DNA of 64,000 nt from Papaver somniferum (GCF_003573695.1 NC_039365.1:85601089-85665088), one strand, 5' to 3'; positions 23,107 to 34,760 are shown, counted from the stretch's first letter. Program-made: numbers and translations. Notes: generated from the sequence alone by a model not told the origin.

Positions 23107-23365
23107 AAGGTACACTTAGAAGTAGAAGTAAAAAAGTAAAAAGTCAGTTTGACCATGTTATTTCTAAAAGCAAAAAAAAGTTAATTTTTTGTGAAGTCAG
23201 CGCGTTTGGACATAAATCTGTTTTTGACTTCTACTTCTGGAGAAGTAGAAGTCACAAGCAAAACTACTTTGCTTCACAAAAAGTTGACTTTTCTGCTTTT
23301 ATAAGTCGAAAAGTAGCTTCTGAATGTATATCCAAACACACTTCAGGTATCCAAACACACTATTA
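23107..23365. mobile_element. Foldback/MITE-like sequence
   Basis: A perfect inverted repeat of 13-base arms (GACTTCTACTTCT) and a 2-base loop lies at 23226-23253. Flanking sequence shows longer imperfect complementarity (AAAAGTCAACTT-type words), and TCCAAACACAC occurs twice at the right end. No clear terminal repeats or target duplication could be fixed, so the class is uncertain. Confidence 0.4.
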
Positions 23366-23391
23366 GTAAATTATAGGTAGATCCATAGACA

Positions 23392-23782
23392 CCTTATATA
23401 CATATTATCTCACATGATTTGGGCCATTCATATTATCTCACATTATTTGCGCCATTTTTTCATAAAATTCAAACGACAGTGAATCGTGCGTAAATATTTT
23501 AATGATATGTTCCTATCATAAAAATCTACTTTTCAACCAAAATCAAGTATAATCCTATCCGTATAACACCATCATCTACCACTTTGAAAATTGGTCATTG
23601 AGAATTGATGATTGAATTAAGATTGGTAGATGGTGAGGTTTGGTATCTTGGATTGTGTTCGTTTTGTGTAGAAACATAGAATTTTATAACGTAACATCAA
23701 GATATTATCTTTAAATCCATTGTTGCTTGGGTTTAATAAGGAAAATGGCGTAAATCATGTGAGATAGTGTGTATAGTGGAGG
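23392..23782. mobile_element. MITE with roughly 40-bp terminal inverted repeats
   Basis: The left end (about 23392-23430) and the reverse complement of the right end (about 23743-23782) share TATCTCACATGATTT and GCCATT, with imperfect flanks. The left arm is partly duplicated (TATTATCTCACAT at 23403 and 23433). The interior is AT-rich and non-coding. Long arms suggest a Mutator-like MITE, but no 9-bp duplication could be confirmed. Confidence 0.55.
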
Positions 23783-24185
23783 TAAATATTAAAGAGGAGA
23801 AAGAAAATATAAAAGAAAGGAAAATTAGTGACTTTTTTATTCATTGTCTTCTTTCTTTAAGTAGATGAGAAGAGGGAGAGTAACATGTGTCTAGATCATG
23901 GAAAAGGTTTACGTACGTCTAACAAGGAGTGGTCATCCATACCATGGACCACTTTACTACGACACTCCTTAGATGACCACCATAACAAACCCATTTCTTT
24001 GTCAAGACCTTGTCAGAAAGGTACGCTGAATAGAAATTGGTGGAAGGAAAAATATGATGGTACTGAAATGGCGTTGATTGTCAATACTTTTCTACTTTGT
24101 AGAACTATGTATGGAAAGCACTTGGCGGAAAAACCCTAACACTTGAAAGAAGAAGAATAACCTCAATCGAGAAGTTATATTTCTA
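23783..24185. other. Unassigned DNA right of the MITE
   Basis: There is a purine-rich stretch and an 84-codon plus-strand frame (23885-24139) with no recognisable domain. I do not call it a gene. Confidence 0.3.
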
Positions 24186-24770
24186 GTATTATTGTTGTCT
24201 CATTAAAAACCTTTCCTAATAACAAAACCATATGGGAAAAGGTAAGCTCGGTAAAAGAAAATAGTGTCAATCGTTGCATCATTAGATGTTCCACCTGATG
24301 TCAACATCTACCCTCTTGATTACATTTCTGATATTATTGTTGTTTCGTTAAAAACCTTTTTCCAAGTAATAAACCCTGAGGGGAAAAGTAACATCAATGA
24401 AGGGAAAAAATACAACACACAGTTAGATCCTCCCAAGAGGCCGGATAATTTCTTTATCCTATACAATTGGGGAGTTCAGAGAATTCTTTTAGTCTTACAC
24501 ATGCAATTACGGGAGTTCAGACAATTTCCTTAGTCCAATATTTTTCACGTATTTTTCAAACGTGAACTTAGGAAATGACTTGGTTAATAAGTGTGTGCCA
24601 CATTTTCGTCAAACTTTACTTGGTTGGATTCAAAGTTTAGAAGACATTGTTGTTATTGATTGAAAAAGAACTTCGGTAATATATGTTTCATATTTATCAC
24701 CCTTTGATTCATTTGTTTTATGTAAGTTGCATTACCTTCATAAATGCAGGTCGTCTCTTCAGTTCTAGAA
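24186..24770 (-). repeat. 3' flank of copia fragment M4 with direct repeats
   Basis: TATTATTGTTGT(C/T)TC(A/G)TTAAAAACCTTT followed by AAACC and GGGAAAA occurs at about 24188-24245 and again at 24330-24391. Such doublets often lie at the 3' side of minus-strand copia elements, and here they lie just beyond the RNase H end of M4. No LTR boundary is clear. Confidence 0.4.
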
Positions 24771-25330
24771 CTAAAACCACATGTGCGTAATGATAAATGT
24801 TAAGCATATATATTCACGAACAGCCTCATGTAGGGCAATGATCTCAGAGTAGTTCGTGGAGGTAGCCACAAGGGTTTGTTTGGTCAATCTCCAGGATATA
24901 GTTGTATTCCCAATACTAAACACATAAGCAGTTTGGGATCGACCTTTATGTAGGTCTGAGAGGTACCCTTCATCAGAAAAACCAGCCAAAACATTATTTG
25001 GGGTTTTAGTGTAAGGAGTTGCGATTACATCAGAAATTTCCATTTCGTCTTCATAGGGGTAAATTCATGTCAATGGTTCCTTTTGGGCATGGAAAGATAT
25101 TCTTTAGAATGTTTCAATGACGTTGTATCGGATCCAAGCTATATCTAGCTAACAAGTTCAGTGAGAACGAGATATCTGATCGAGTACATTTTGCTAAGTA
25201 AAATAATGTGCCTATTGCACTTAGATGAGGATATTCAGCTCTCAATACACTTAGATGGTGATGCTCCCAATACATATTTGTTATTTTTCTTTGGAAAAAA
25301 TAAATCTTTATGTACATTCAAGTTCGGCGA
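24771..25330 (-). pseudogene. M4: copia RT end and RNase H fragment
   Basis: Two minus-strand frames in different phase belong together. 25114-25317 contains YPHLSAIGTLFYLAKCTRSD, the stretch after the RT catalytic core. 24771-25043 contains GYLSDLHKGRSQTAYVF and TLVATSTNYSEIIALHEAVRE, the copia RNase H signature with its Glu-containing helix. Everything upstream of this (gag to most of RT) is absent, so it is a 5'-truncated or deleted copy. Confidence 0.8.
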
Positions 25331-25419
25331 ACCATGAGAGTGCTAGCAAAGTGCACTTTATTCATATTAAATATCATGAGTATATTTTGGACATATGCAA
25401 ACTTATATCCAACTGATGA
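25331..25419. other. Short unassigned flank of M4
   Basis: I see no feature in these 89 bases. Confidence 0.3.
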
Positions 25420-26354
25420 GGTGTCAAACTCACAAAATATATATTCCTTACAATTTTTACACTAATAAGTAGCAATAACCAGGTTCGTTCCTTAGGGAGA
25501 GTTGAGTCTAAGTTATCGATTAAATTTCTAAAAATAAAATTAATGCAAAACTACGAAAACAAATACTAATTCAAATAACGGGTATGAGAATGATTAAGGG
25601 GTCCTACTAGTAGAACATGAATCTAACCAATCACACAAGCATAACCTTCTTCAAAATACGTTTATTAACAACCCTAGACAAGTTATACGTTCAACAAGTC
25701 CATTAAACTCCAAAGTCACTTCGTAAAATAAGTTCTCTACTTGTGTCTAGTCAATCAAGCCACTCTGAGTAAACTCTCTAGTGTAACTTAACCAACATGT
25801 ATTCCCTATGAGTTAGATTGATCCTAACCGCATATTCGTTATCTCAACATGTTAACTTAGGGTTGTCAAGTATACATCAAAATCCATAAAATCCCATTGC
25901 AACATTGATGTTTTGCTACTTATGATTATATCATCTTAACAATAACGAATTAAGACTCCAGAATCTAGATTTAGTATCACAAACAAGCCATTTGATTGGC
26001 CACTCAAATACCTACAAACAATTCATGGTCATAATCGCAGTAAAAAATAAACAATAAAACAAAATTAACAAGAAATATTAACTTGATAAATTATCAAAGA
26101 CAAATCACATAGTTTCGAAGTATCCCTAATCAATCAAGATATTAGATACACATCATGGTAGAGTTCATGGAAATAATAATCAGAGAGAAAGAAAAATATT
26201 AAATAAAAGATATTTGAAATCAAACCACGACATTAAACCAAACTGCTGGTGGTTTTATTCCATGTTGCGTTACTGATCCTTGTTGTTGGTGCCAACAATT
26301 AAGGTACAAGTTAAGTTTTCTTATCTTCTTTTGATTTCACAAACTGATAAGATG
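25420..26354 (-). repeat. Probable LTR fragment of an unidentified retrotransposon
   Basis: The non-coding stretch starts TGATGAGGTGTC and carries AGGTTCGTTCCTTAGGGAGAG, a word I associate with reverse-oriented long LTRs of coding-poor plant elements. It is cut at 26354 by the P1 LTR. No second copy is present, so the call rests on resemblance only. The last five bases, AGATG, are the likely P1 target duplication. Confidence 0.35.
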
Positions 26355-27079
26355 TGTTAGAGCACAGCTCGGTTGAACCCACCAAGCATTGGTATGTCAA
26401 GTTTGGTTGTCATATTTTAGTGAATCAAAACTCATTTTAAGATTCGCTTAATTATGTACTAGAGTCAACTTCGTATAAGTTAGCTTGAAAGTATTAGGAT
26501 ATGAGACATCACAAGTATTGCGAAGACTTGAAGAAGTAAAGAAGTAACAAGCTACAACGACAACATCATCCTTCCACTTGAGGTTAATGATATTTGACTT
26601 GAACTATTTTATTCCCTGACGTATCTTTCAAGTCATGCATATTGAAAACGAACAAGTGAAGCATGAACACTCTAGATAGACATAGTATTAAGGAATATAA
26701 TATAAATTTTATTGCTTAACCATTAAACTTTGTAGATAAGACATAGACATAATCGTTTAAATGCTATCGTGATTATGTATGGGTATGAGGTGAGGATTTC
26801 ATCCTATGAAACAATGTTTTTACATGTGTTTTAAGGAAGTAAGTTCATAAACTCGTTTATGAATCGAAAAGGGAACCGTCAGGCGTTATTGGGATTGTTA
26901 TTCATTGCATATCTTGTGAACATCCAATATGTGTGATTTAATATAACTGTTCACGACTTATTTGTGTTCTTGATAAAACTATTCGCAAAGGCCTGACTTA
27001 TGTATTGGTATGACTTTTATTAGTGAAACCGATCTTAAGTAACCCCATGAGATGGTACGATCGAGTTTGTGATTTGTTG

Positions 27080-27300
27080 AACCAAATATGGGTAAAGGGG
27101 AACCGATCCTATAAAGATGTGCAACACATCACAAAGGGGAATCGATCCTAGTATGAGGTGCAGCAAGTTTGTAGTAGAAAGGGGAGCCGATTCTATGGAC
27201 ATGTGCAACACGTTTTTAGGCAAAGGGGAACCGATCATATGGACATGTGCAACACATATAAGTTAGATACCATATATATGTGGGGAACCGATCCTAGTAC
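27080..27300 (+). repeat. U3 motif array of P1
   Basis: Five to six units of about 40 bp read AAAGGGGAACCGATCCTA followed by TGTGCAACACAT or near variants. The reverse complement core, GGATCGGTT, is shared with the arrays of M0 and M1. Confidence 0.75.
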
Positions 27301-27831
27301 CTAGTCAACCGAATTTTGGGAAGCTGGTGTGACTATGCACAATAATCACATGGAGATAGAACCGAAACTTGTTTTGGTAGAACCGTTAAACCTATGATTT
27401 GTGATTGAGTGTTCTTGATCAATCAAATAGTTCTTGAAAGTCAGATGAACCAATTCTAAACTTGTTTGGAAGTGTGGAAAATCGGTTTCAAGGTTGTAAG
27501 TATTAAAGAGGACTTACAAAGTAAGGATGTCGACATACTTTGAACACGTACAATAATGTTTATCTTTTATTGTTCAAAGTTATTCCTTAATAGCTACAGG
27601 AAGAAAAACCCATGATCGGAATATAAGTAAGTTAAGAATCTTTTAATTAAGGTTGTTAATTTTATTTTAGGAAAATGAGAATTAGTAATGTGCATTTACT
27701 AATTGAGATTTTCCAAAGAGATTTTCGGACAGAGCATTTCCGGGAATTATGGAAACAGAATTTGGAATATATTGAATATCTTTGAGAATATTTTCGGTTT
27801 TGGAAATTCCTTGGTGTCCAAACTTCCTTGT

Positions 27832-27841
27832 CTATAAATAC
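27832..27841 (+). promoter_or_regulatory. Probable TATA box of the P1 LTR
   Basis: CTATAAATAC lies about 530 bases downstream of the U3 array, in the middle of the LTR. The matching position in M1 reads TATTTATAG on the plus strand near 39335. Confidence 0.5.
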
Positions 27842-29162
27842 TTGAAGTTTGCATCTGTAGCAAACTAATCCTTCGTGACAACAAACTTCCTCGGTTGTGT
27901 TGTTACTGGTGTAGCCGCCTATTCGGATAGGATAGTAACCTAATTAGGCGAAATCTCTTACGTCCGCTCAGTTTAAAGTATTATTTGGGATTGAGAAGCT
28001 CTACGAGTACCGTTGGTGGGAAACTAGATAATTGCAGTTTATCTCGTGTTTTCGATTGATTTGATTGACTATGGTGGTTGAACTTTGATTGCACCTAGTT
28101 TGTTTATGCTTGAGATTCTCTTCTGATATAAGATTCACTCAAACTAGATCGAAGTTTCGACGGGGATCTTTAGACTGTTGTTAGTGTTAAATACGATCTT
28201 GTGATAATCCATTGTTAACAGACTCCGTTATGTGCGTGATTGATCACAAGAGATTCAAGTTGCTGTGTGCAGGTGTTTATTGAAGATCTAAGAAGATTTG
28301 AAGACAAAGAAGATATTGAAGATTTCTGATTTGGGGTTCATAATCTTTGGTGTGCACAATACTTGTTTCGGTATAAGAGGATCCAACTATAATTGGTTTA
28401 TCCTTGTGGTAGATTGGATTGATTAGTTGTGTAGATCGGCATCAATACAACTCTTTGTGATTAAAAGTATTGATTGCAAAATCTTAACAATTACTCTGGT
28501 GATTGAACATAAGATAGATCTAAGAACCTGACGAAGGAGTTTATGTTAAGATAAACAGAAGATCCTTTGTCCGACTCACATCACTTGGTTGAATAGAGTT
28601 GATACCAAACAGATTTGTTGTTCCTTTACTGTTTAGAATACGAACCAAAAGAATTGTTCCAAGTACGTGACTTATTCATAAGTTGGAGGCGTGGGAATAC
28701 AGACGGAACTAGGTGAATTATAGGTTTAGTTGCTTGGTCTCAACTATACGAAGTTGGCTTAATTTTGTGTAGCGGCTTAATCCTGAGAGTATTCAATTCT
28801 GGACAATGTCCCGGGGTTTTTCTGCATTTGCGGTTTCCTCGTTAACAAAATCTTGCTGTGTCATTTACTTTATATTTCCGCATTATAATTGTTTTATTAT
28901 AATTAAAGTAAATTACACACACGTTAATTCCTATTTACTTGATAAGCAATCCTATTGTGTTTGTTTAAGTCCAAACCTTTTTATCAAGTAAACATACTTC
29001 GTTGTTGTATTGTCTCGATCTCATATCCATAGACGATCACACGAAGTGTGAACCGATTAGTTGCATTGTCTCGACTCAGTCCATAGACAATCACTTTCGG
29101 AGAAAGTACTTATAGGTAGGAAAAGTTTTAGCTTGAGGTATAATTGGGCCCTCGCCTTTTCA

Positions 29163-29176
29163 ATTGGTATCAGAGC
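29163..29176 (+). other. Primer-binding site of P1
   Basis: ATTGGTATCAGAGC directly follows the LTR. TGGTATCAGAGC is the standard plant copia site complementary to initiator tRNA-Met. Confidence 0.9.
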
Positions 29177-29337
29177 AGGCAAACATGAAAAATCTAACAA
29201 TATGTGTTTGGTGCGATCCAACTTATAAGAAATTGAATATATATCTGATTCAGTTAACGTTATGCAAGAGTTTGACTACTCAAAAGTTGAAGATGTTACT
29301 ACTCCGTTGACATGATCCATGAGTTACGAAAACATCT

Positions 29338-30386
29338 GTGTCCAACTCTGATGGAAAAGAAGATGCTGATAAAGAGTTGGTAAAACTCCTAAAGCCTATA
29401 AAATCTCTGTCTACTAAGGTGGTATTATTAAAGACAGAGATAAATCTTCTTAAACATGAGATCAGAGATAAAGACATTCAATTGAATTGTCTGGCTAAAA
29501 GAGGATATGGATCTTACTGTCAAACTAGAAGCTCTTGGTAAATCTCTTACTGTTAAAGAGATACGTCCTATGACTCTGACTAATAATGCTATTGTGATTT
29601 CTTCTGATGCTGAGGAAACTAAAAGTCCTTGATCGACTTATACATACTGTGATAAAACCGGTTTAGTCACATCTGAAACAGATCAAGATGATGGTAGTTT
29701 GCCTAACTACATCAAGTCAGAAGAGGATGAAAAACCAGCTTCTAGATCTACTGATGATCAAACGAAACCTTATGCAAAGGAAACTTTGAACCGATTCCGT
29801 GAAGGTGATCTTAAGGAATACAACTTTCAGTCACTTGACATGAAACTTATACTTCTTCAACATACAGTGGTAAAAATTTTGAAGCAAGTTTTTTGTCTTA
29901 AAAAACTAAAAGATCATTCCTCGGTAGAAAGAAAAATTATACCACTACCCGATAAGATCAACTCAAAAGAATCTGAGGAAAGAGTTGATAATCGCTTCTG
30001 GAAAAAGGTTCCTCCTCACCCATATCGAAACAATCCTTGTTTGATGAAGAACGACTCCAGAAGAAAGGAAAAAGAGAATCTCTGCCAAAAGAAACAATCA
30101 GAAGTTTCCGATAATTGTTTCAGATAATCACATTGATCTGAATCATAAGGAAGTCCTTAGAATGAGAAAATCTTATGAAAATCTCATTGAAAGAATTAAG
30201 AGAGATTTAGCCATCTCCGAAAATTCCCATGTCAGTACAGTTTCTCCACATGATCATATCTCTAGAGTTAGAAAAGATCATCGTCTTGGGAGAAAATATT
30301 TTCGGCAGAAATTCCCTGAGAGAGACATGAACTATGATTCTAATATTCACTGTAAGCTAGAAAAAGCTTACTCCGATGTAACCTAG
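29338..30386 (+). pseudogene. P1 gag remnant
   Basis: Three frames in different phase (29338-29541, 29699-30127, 30162-30386) represent one decayed protein. The first has a charged heptad-like stretch (VVLLKTEINLLKHEIRDKD), probably a coiled coil. The last contains YENLIERIKRDLAIS, which aligns with NFLERLKRDIMSE in the M1 gag, fixing homology. It is strongly basic overall. No zinc knuckle can be seen. Short length, stops and lack of following enzyme domains make it non-functional now. Confidence 0.65.
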
Positions 30387-30770
30387 CTGTATCAAAATTG
30401 TGCATTCTCATCCTCTTTCGTGCTCGTGTTCATGGATGGGAAAGGCACAATAAATCTGGATCACATTTTCTTGTGTAGTTGTTTATCAGAAAAATTGTGA
30501 AACTCTATGGATAGCTGTGAATCCATAGTTATGTAAAAATGTTCATGTTTATCATGATCTTCCAAAAAATTAGGTTATTTTTGGAATTTTCGAATTTTAG
30601 TAAACCTTCCAACTTGGGAAGTTCGGACAAAGGAAACGAAATATATTTTTTAATATTTTCGGTTTTTCCTGATATCTTTCGGACCGGAAGTTATCTCTTT
30701 TAAAGGGAAACTATCTCTTGTCTGTATTCTGATACCCTGATCAATCCCTTATATATATATATGAGCAAGC

Positions 30771-31229
30771 ATGCTTCCAATAACTCGCAATATCTCAAAG
30801 GCTAATAAGGAGGAAGCTCAAAGGGTTAAAGATTGTCAAGGAATCAATATAGAGAGGAAGAAGAAAATCATATCAAAAATCATGTCTGATTATGATTTTG
30901 ATAGTTTAGTTGGTTCACAAGATGAGTCATGTATGTTGGGTTACAACCTGTAAGATCCAACCAAAACCAAGTGGATTCATTCTAACAGTATGATTGACTA
31001 TATCCAAGGTTTTGAGGAACTAAGAACCAATCTCATTATAACGGTTCGAAATCAAGATTTGCTCAAAGATAAAATTGAGGAAACAAAAGCTGATATTGCT
31101 GATGTGAAGATTCAAGTTGAAAAGCTTGAGAAACAAGAAGTGGTTGCTGAAAAGTCTCTTGAGACATGCTTTAAAAGTTTGAATACTGAAGAAACCTCAG
31201 TGAACAACAAGAGCACCACTAGAGATTAA
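30771..31229 (+). pseudogene. P1 second ORF: small coiled-coil protein, broken
   Basis: The frames 30771-30953 and 30990-31229 together form a roughly 150-codon reading frame split by one stop and frame change. The C-terminal half is predicted by eye to be coiled coil (LLKDKIEETKADIADVKIQV), ending EETSVNNKSTTRD. M2 carries a relative on the minus strand (53640-53972) with the same C-terminal signature. It lies downstream of gag, where copia elements of the SIRE group may keep an extra ORF, but the sequence shows no membrane segments expected of an envelope-like protein. I do not recognise the family and assign no function. Confidence 0.5.
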
Positions 31230-31962
31230 GTTATTTGTTGTAATACTTAATCTAAGAAGATAGACATCAATTTTTGGTTTCTTTCAATGATTTTATTAGG
31301 TCTATTATGAATAAAAATATTATGAATAAAATTATTCTGAATAAAATTATTTGATTTATAATTTTTTTTGTGATGCTTTTTGATTTACATAGCATGTGCT
31401 TGAATGCTTTATTATTTCCATGAATGTTTATGCGATGTTTGATTTCGGTTTTATTACCTTGATAATTTGATCTTATAATGTTGCGAACCCTTATGGTTTG
31501 GGTGACTTTTTTATTTAGCGGGATTAAGTTCTAGCCCATGTTGGTAGGCTTTATCAAAGGATCATGAGGGGTTCTGGTAGAAACAATATGTGTAAAAGTC
31601 ACAATATGTTGAATCGGTTTTGGTTTAGCATAAAAGCATATGTGTTTCAACGGTTTTCAACTTTTGCTTGCAATTGTTAAAACCGGTTTTCAGCCTTTCT
31701 CTGGTAAAGATTGGTTGTTGTTATTCTTTTGTTTTGCATAAGGATGACAACATAATGATATTTCGATATCAATTCTCCCTGGAAGAAGATGCAAACATAT
31801 TGGAGAAGTGAATGCGAAATTTGAGGTAACAATGTTGTTAGTTAATTGTTTTCCTGTTTAAGAAAAGCCTGATTTTTATTTCATATATATTTTGCTTTTT
31901 CTTAACAAAATTTCGTATAATTGATGTTTTATTCCATTATGTGTGTATGGATGTGTGTGTGA

Positions 31963-33362
31963 AGGATGACTTTTAAACAAGTCTTAATGGGTTTTATAGT
32001 TTCAATTTAAGATCGAAGTGGGGTGTAGCAATAAACACTCTTGATGGAACTCGCCTATATGAATGAGGAAGTGGGGATGCTTCCTATGAGAATATGAGCT
32101 GATTCTCTAGAGCATTCTAAGAAGCGGGATGTGTCCAGGGACAAAATGAACACAACGACACAATCTTGGTAACAACCTTGGATATATCATGCGTGGTTGT
32201 TATCGTAAATTACATTAAACACTAGTAGTTCAAGACATCGCGTTCACCGTCTCTAGAAAGTAGTTCCAGTAATATCTCACTAAGCAAAGGTTCAATACCT
32301 CATGGACACCTCTGCCTAAAATGGTATTTCTTGCGTTTTTATGTGATTTTCGTTTTTTATCGAAATTTAATTCATTTGGTGAGAATAAGTTTCATGTTGT
32401 ATTATTGGAAATTATGACCTAAGAGTCGCTAAGGGTTCACTAGATTTTTCCATTTTGGTGAACGGATCCTTTAGTCCCAAGTATGGGAAGCTAAATATGA
32501 AACCTGTATATACTACTATGATTTCTCCAATCCATAGTATGACCCTGGGGTCAACAAACCTTTGTGTGAGGAAGAGAACGTTGGCATGGCTAGTATGAGT
32601 TTAACACAATCACGACACGTCGGTCCGTTCGATCAGGTCGACTCGTAGGATGGAGGTGTGGGTTTACCAAGATCTATTTTGTATTATTCATGTTTTACCA
32701 AAGTTTTCATTCATGTAGGGGATTGTTGGAAAACAATATATATTTTTATTTTAAAGTTTTTAATTAAATAAAAAAAATTCTTGTTTTCTTTTGTGAATGA
32801 AAATCTTATTAGTTCTACATCAGGGAGTTTCCAATCTTGAATTATTTTAAGAGACTATATAAACCTTTTAATCCCACATCGGGGAGTTCCGCTTCTTAAG
32901 TTGTATTAGTCAATTACATAAACAAGATTTCCTCGTACTTTTGAGTAATCCAAGGGAAAAGAGTTTCTCTATATTTTAGAGATACCCAGAGAACAATATT
33001 TTTCTATTGTTTTCTTAAGCGTTCGCGATTTTTCTAAATCGATTTTTTCGGGGTTGCCAAGCTCAAGTTGAGCATCTACTACGTACGCTAGTAGTGGGTG
33101 TAGTAGGGTGTTTTATCCTGGATACATTCGTTCTGTGGAGGTTATAGCATCACTTTTGGGTGTCGTCGGGCGCTAATGTCTTAAGGAAAGCGTGTTGAAC
33201 ACGTGACTCACTTTGTTTTCCAAAGTTTTGCCATGTTGTTGTTGCAGAGACCTGGGGAGCTCGTCCGTTTTGTCAGATCGATCACTTCCACTATAAAGGA
33301 GCTAAGTATCAATAACTTTTGTTTATTTGATTTTTCCTTATTTTTGATTATTGCACCCAACA
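31963..33362 (+). mobile_element. P2: 3' end of a copia element with LTR
   Basis: Non-coding 3' sequence begins abruptly at the P1 truncation and leads through a purine-rich GTAGGGGAT box into an LTR. No pol is kept. The junction with P1 at 31962/31963 shows no target duplication that I can see, so a deletion or recombination is likely. Confidence 0.6.
32724..33362 (+). repeat. 3' LTR of P2
   Basis: This 639-bp LTR starts TGTTGGAAAAC after GTAGGGGAT and ends CACCCAACA. It has two related promoter-like segments (about 32817-32868 and 32876-32930), each with an ACATC(A/G)GGGAGTT word, and a TATA-like TATATAAA at 32856-32863. The flanking five bases (GGGAT and AGGAG) do not match, as expected for a 3' LTR whose left partner is lost. 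Confidence 0.7.
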
Positions 33363-33550
33363 AGGAGAAATGTATATTTATATCTAGATTTACAGAGATG
33401 CAAAGATTTTGAATTACAGCCAGTTACAACCATCCATATTTATAGATAGGGAGAGTAGAGGCAAAGACCTGGTTGATATGATCGTGTCATTCAACCTCTT
33501 GAACTCTTCTTTGAGAGTTTTGAAGGCCATAAATACGCGTATGGTTGACG
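33363..33550 (-). repeat. LTR fragment of M3
   Basis: It lies just beyond the minus-strand purine tract TGAGGGGGAG and begins (minus) CGTCAACC, perhaps a mutated TGTCAACC. The far end is lost at the P2 LTR boundary. Confidence 0.5.
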
Positions 33551-33825
33551 CTCCCCCTCAAGTTGAGCGTGAGTTGTCGAGCATTCAACTTGTCCATAAT
33601 CTGTTGAAACCTTGAAGATGATAACCCTTTTCTGAAAACATCAGCTAGTTGATCCTTTGAGGAGATGAACTGTACTCGAAGTTGCTTCCTTGTTTCCCAA
33701 TCTCTTACAAAGTGATAATCAATATCGATATGCTTTCTTCGTGTGTCGAATACATAGTTTGTCATAAGATAAGTCGCATATATACTATTACACCATAGCT
33801 TGAGTGCAGTCACTATTATTCCCAT
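33487..33825 (-). pseudogene. M3 RNase H C-terminal fragment
   Basis: The 112-codon frame contains the copia RNase H end: KHIDIDYHFVRD near residues 32-43, then VQFISSKDQLADVFRKGLSS near 51-70. The usual ADIFTKGL has become ADVFRKGL. The frame reads through the purine tract into the LTR instead of stopping at LNLRG, so the normal stop has been lost. There is no catalytic DEDD segment within this frame. Confidence 0.8.
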
Positions 33826-34470
33826 CTTTTGCAGAAGAGATTGTATATAGATTAGTTCAGATGTAACAATAACTACTTTTCTATATTTAGATTATTTGAT
33901 GGATTTGAAGACAATTTTTTGCTTACGATCACTCCATGGGATCAAGTTACCTCCATAGTATATGCAAGATTCACTTTTCGATCGTCGATCATCTAGATTG
34001 CCTGCCTAATCTGCATCATAGTATGCATATAGAGAGTTATCAGGAGACAAACACATAAATAAGCTATAGTCAACAGTATGCCTCAAGTATCTCAATATCC
34101 TTTTCACCATGTCCCAACGTTAAATATACATATCATGCATATACTGTCATGCTTTGTTTACAACAACAGATATGTCAAGTCTTGTGAGATGCAGATACCG
34201 AAGTAGTCCTACTAATATGCGATACAGAGTTTGTTCTTCAAATGTTATGGAACTTGTTTATGCACCTTTGATTGTTGAAGTACATAGTGGCTTTGATCGA
34301 TCCATTTTGGTTCTTCTTAGTAAATCATAGATGTGTTTGCGCTATTATGAAATCTGATATATGTTGAACAAATAAAGAGATGTCAACTATCGAACCCTTA
34401 AACCCAAAATTTGTGAGATGGTTACTTAAACATGAAAACAAGGACGTGGTGCTGCTTAAGATAATTAGGA

Positions 34471-34760
34471 TCAGTGTAACTTGTAGGTTGTTTCATGTAC
34501 ACATATGTGTCTAGAACCCCATGAAGAAATGCATTTTCCGCATCCAACTGGTGCAACTACCACTTTTTCATCACAACAATAGATAAAATTAGTTTTATAG
34601 TATACAGCTTGATAACAGTTCCCAAAATCTATTCCTTCTTGCTGGTGAAATCCTTTCTCCACCAAACGTGCCTTGTAACGATCAACAGTCCCATTTGGCT
34701 TCTGTTTGACTCGAAAAACCCATTTTGAGACAATCATATCCATTCCTAGTACATATTTGA
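34471..34760 (-). pseudogene. M3 reverse transcriptase N-terminal fragment
   Basis: The minus-strand frame opens with SKWVFRVKQKPNGTVDRYKA, the canonical start of copia RT, followed by GFHQQEGIDF. The catalytic YVDD region is not readable further left (33840-34470), where sequence remains RT-derived but broken. Upstream, 34760-35042 resembles the proline/serine-rich linker before RT. Confidence 0.8.

Larger units (their letters stand above)
26355..29162 (+). repeat. 5' LTR of P1
   Basis: It starts TGTTAGAGC and ends CTTTTCA directly before the primer site. It matches M0 and both M1 LTRs in reverse. It carries a U3 motif array (27080-27300) and a TATA box (27832-27841). Confidence 0.9.
26355..31962 (+). 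mobile_element. P1: SIRE-like copia element lacking pol, 3' truncated
   Basis: A 2.8-kb 5' LTR, a tRNA-Met-type primer site, broken gag frames, a small second ORF and a 3' untranslated region follow in order. The homology with M1 (reversed, about 42000-42500) continues to 31962, ending in GTGTGTGTGA, and then stops, so the 3' LTR is gone. No protease, integrase, RT or RNase H is present between gag and the second ORF. The same gap is seen in M1 and M2. Confidence 0.75.

Noticed and set aside
23885..24533. Two plus-strand ORFs (84 and 89 codons)
   Set aside because: They show no domain or conservation, and the second lies in direct-repeat flank of a copia fragment on the other strand.
30761..31229. 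Envelope-like gene in the P1 second ORF position
   Set aside because: SIRE-type elements can carry such an ORF, but this one has no signal peptide or membrane anchor and is mainly coiled coil.
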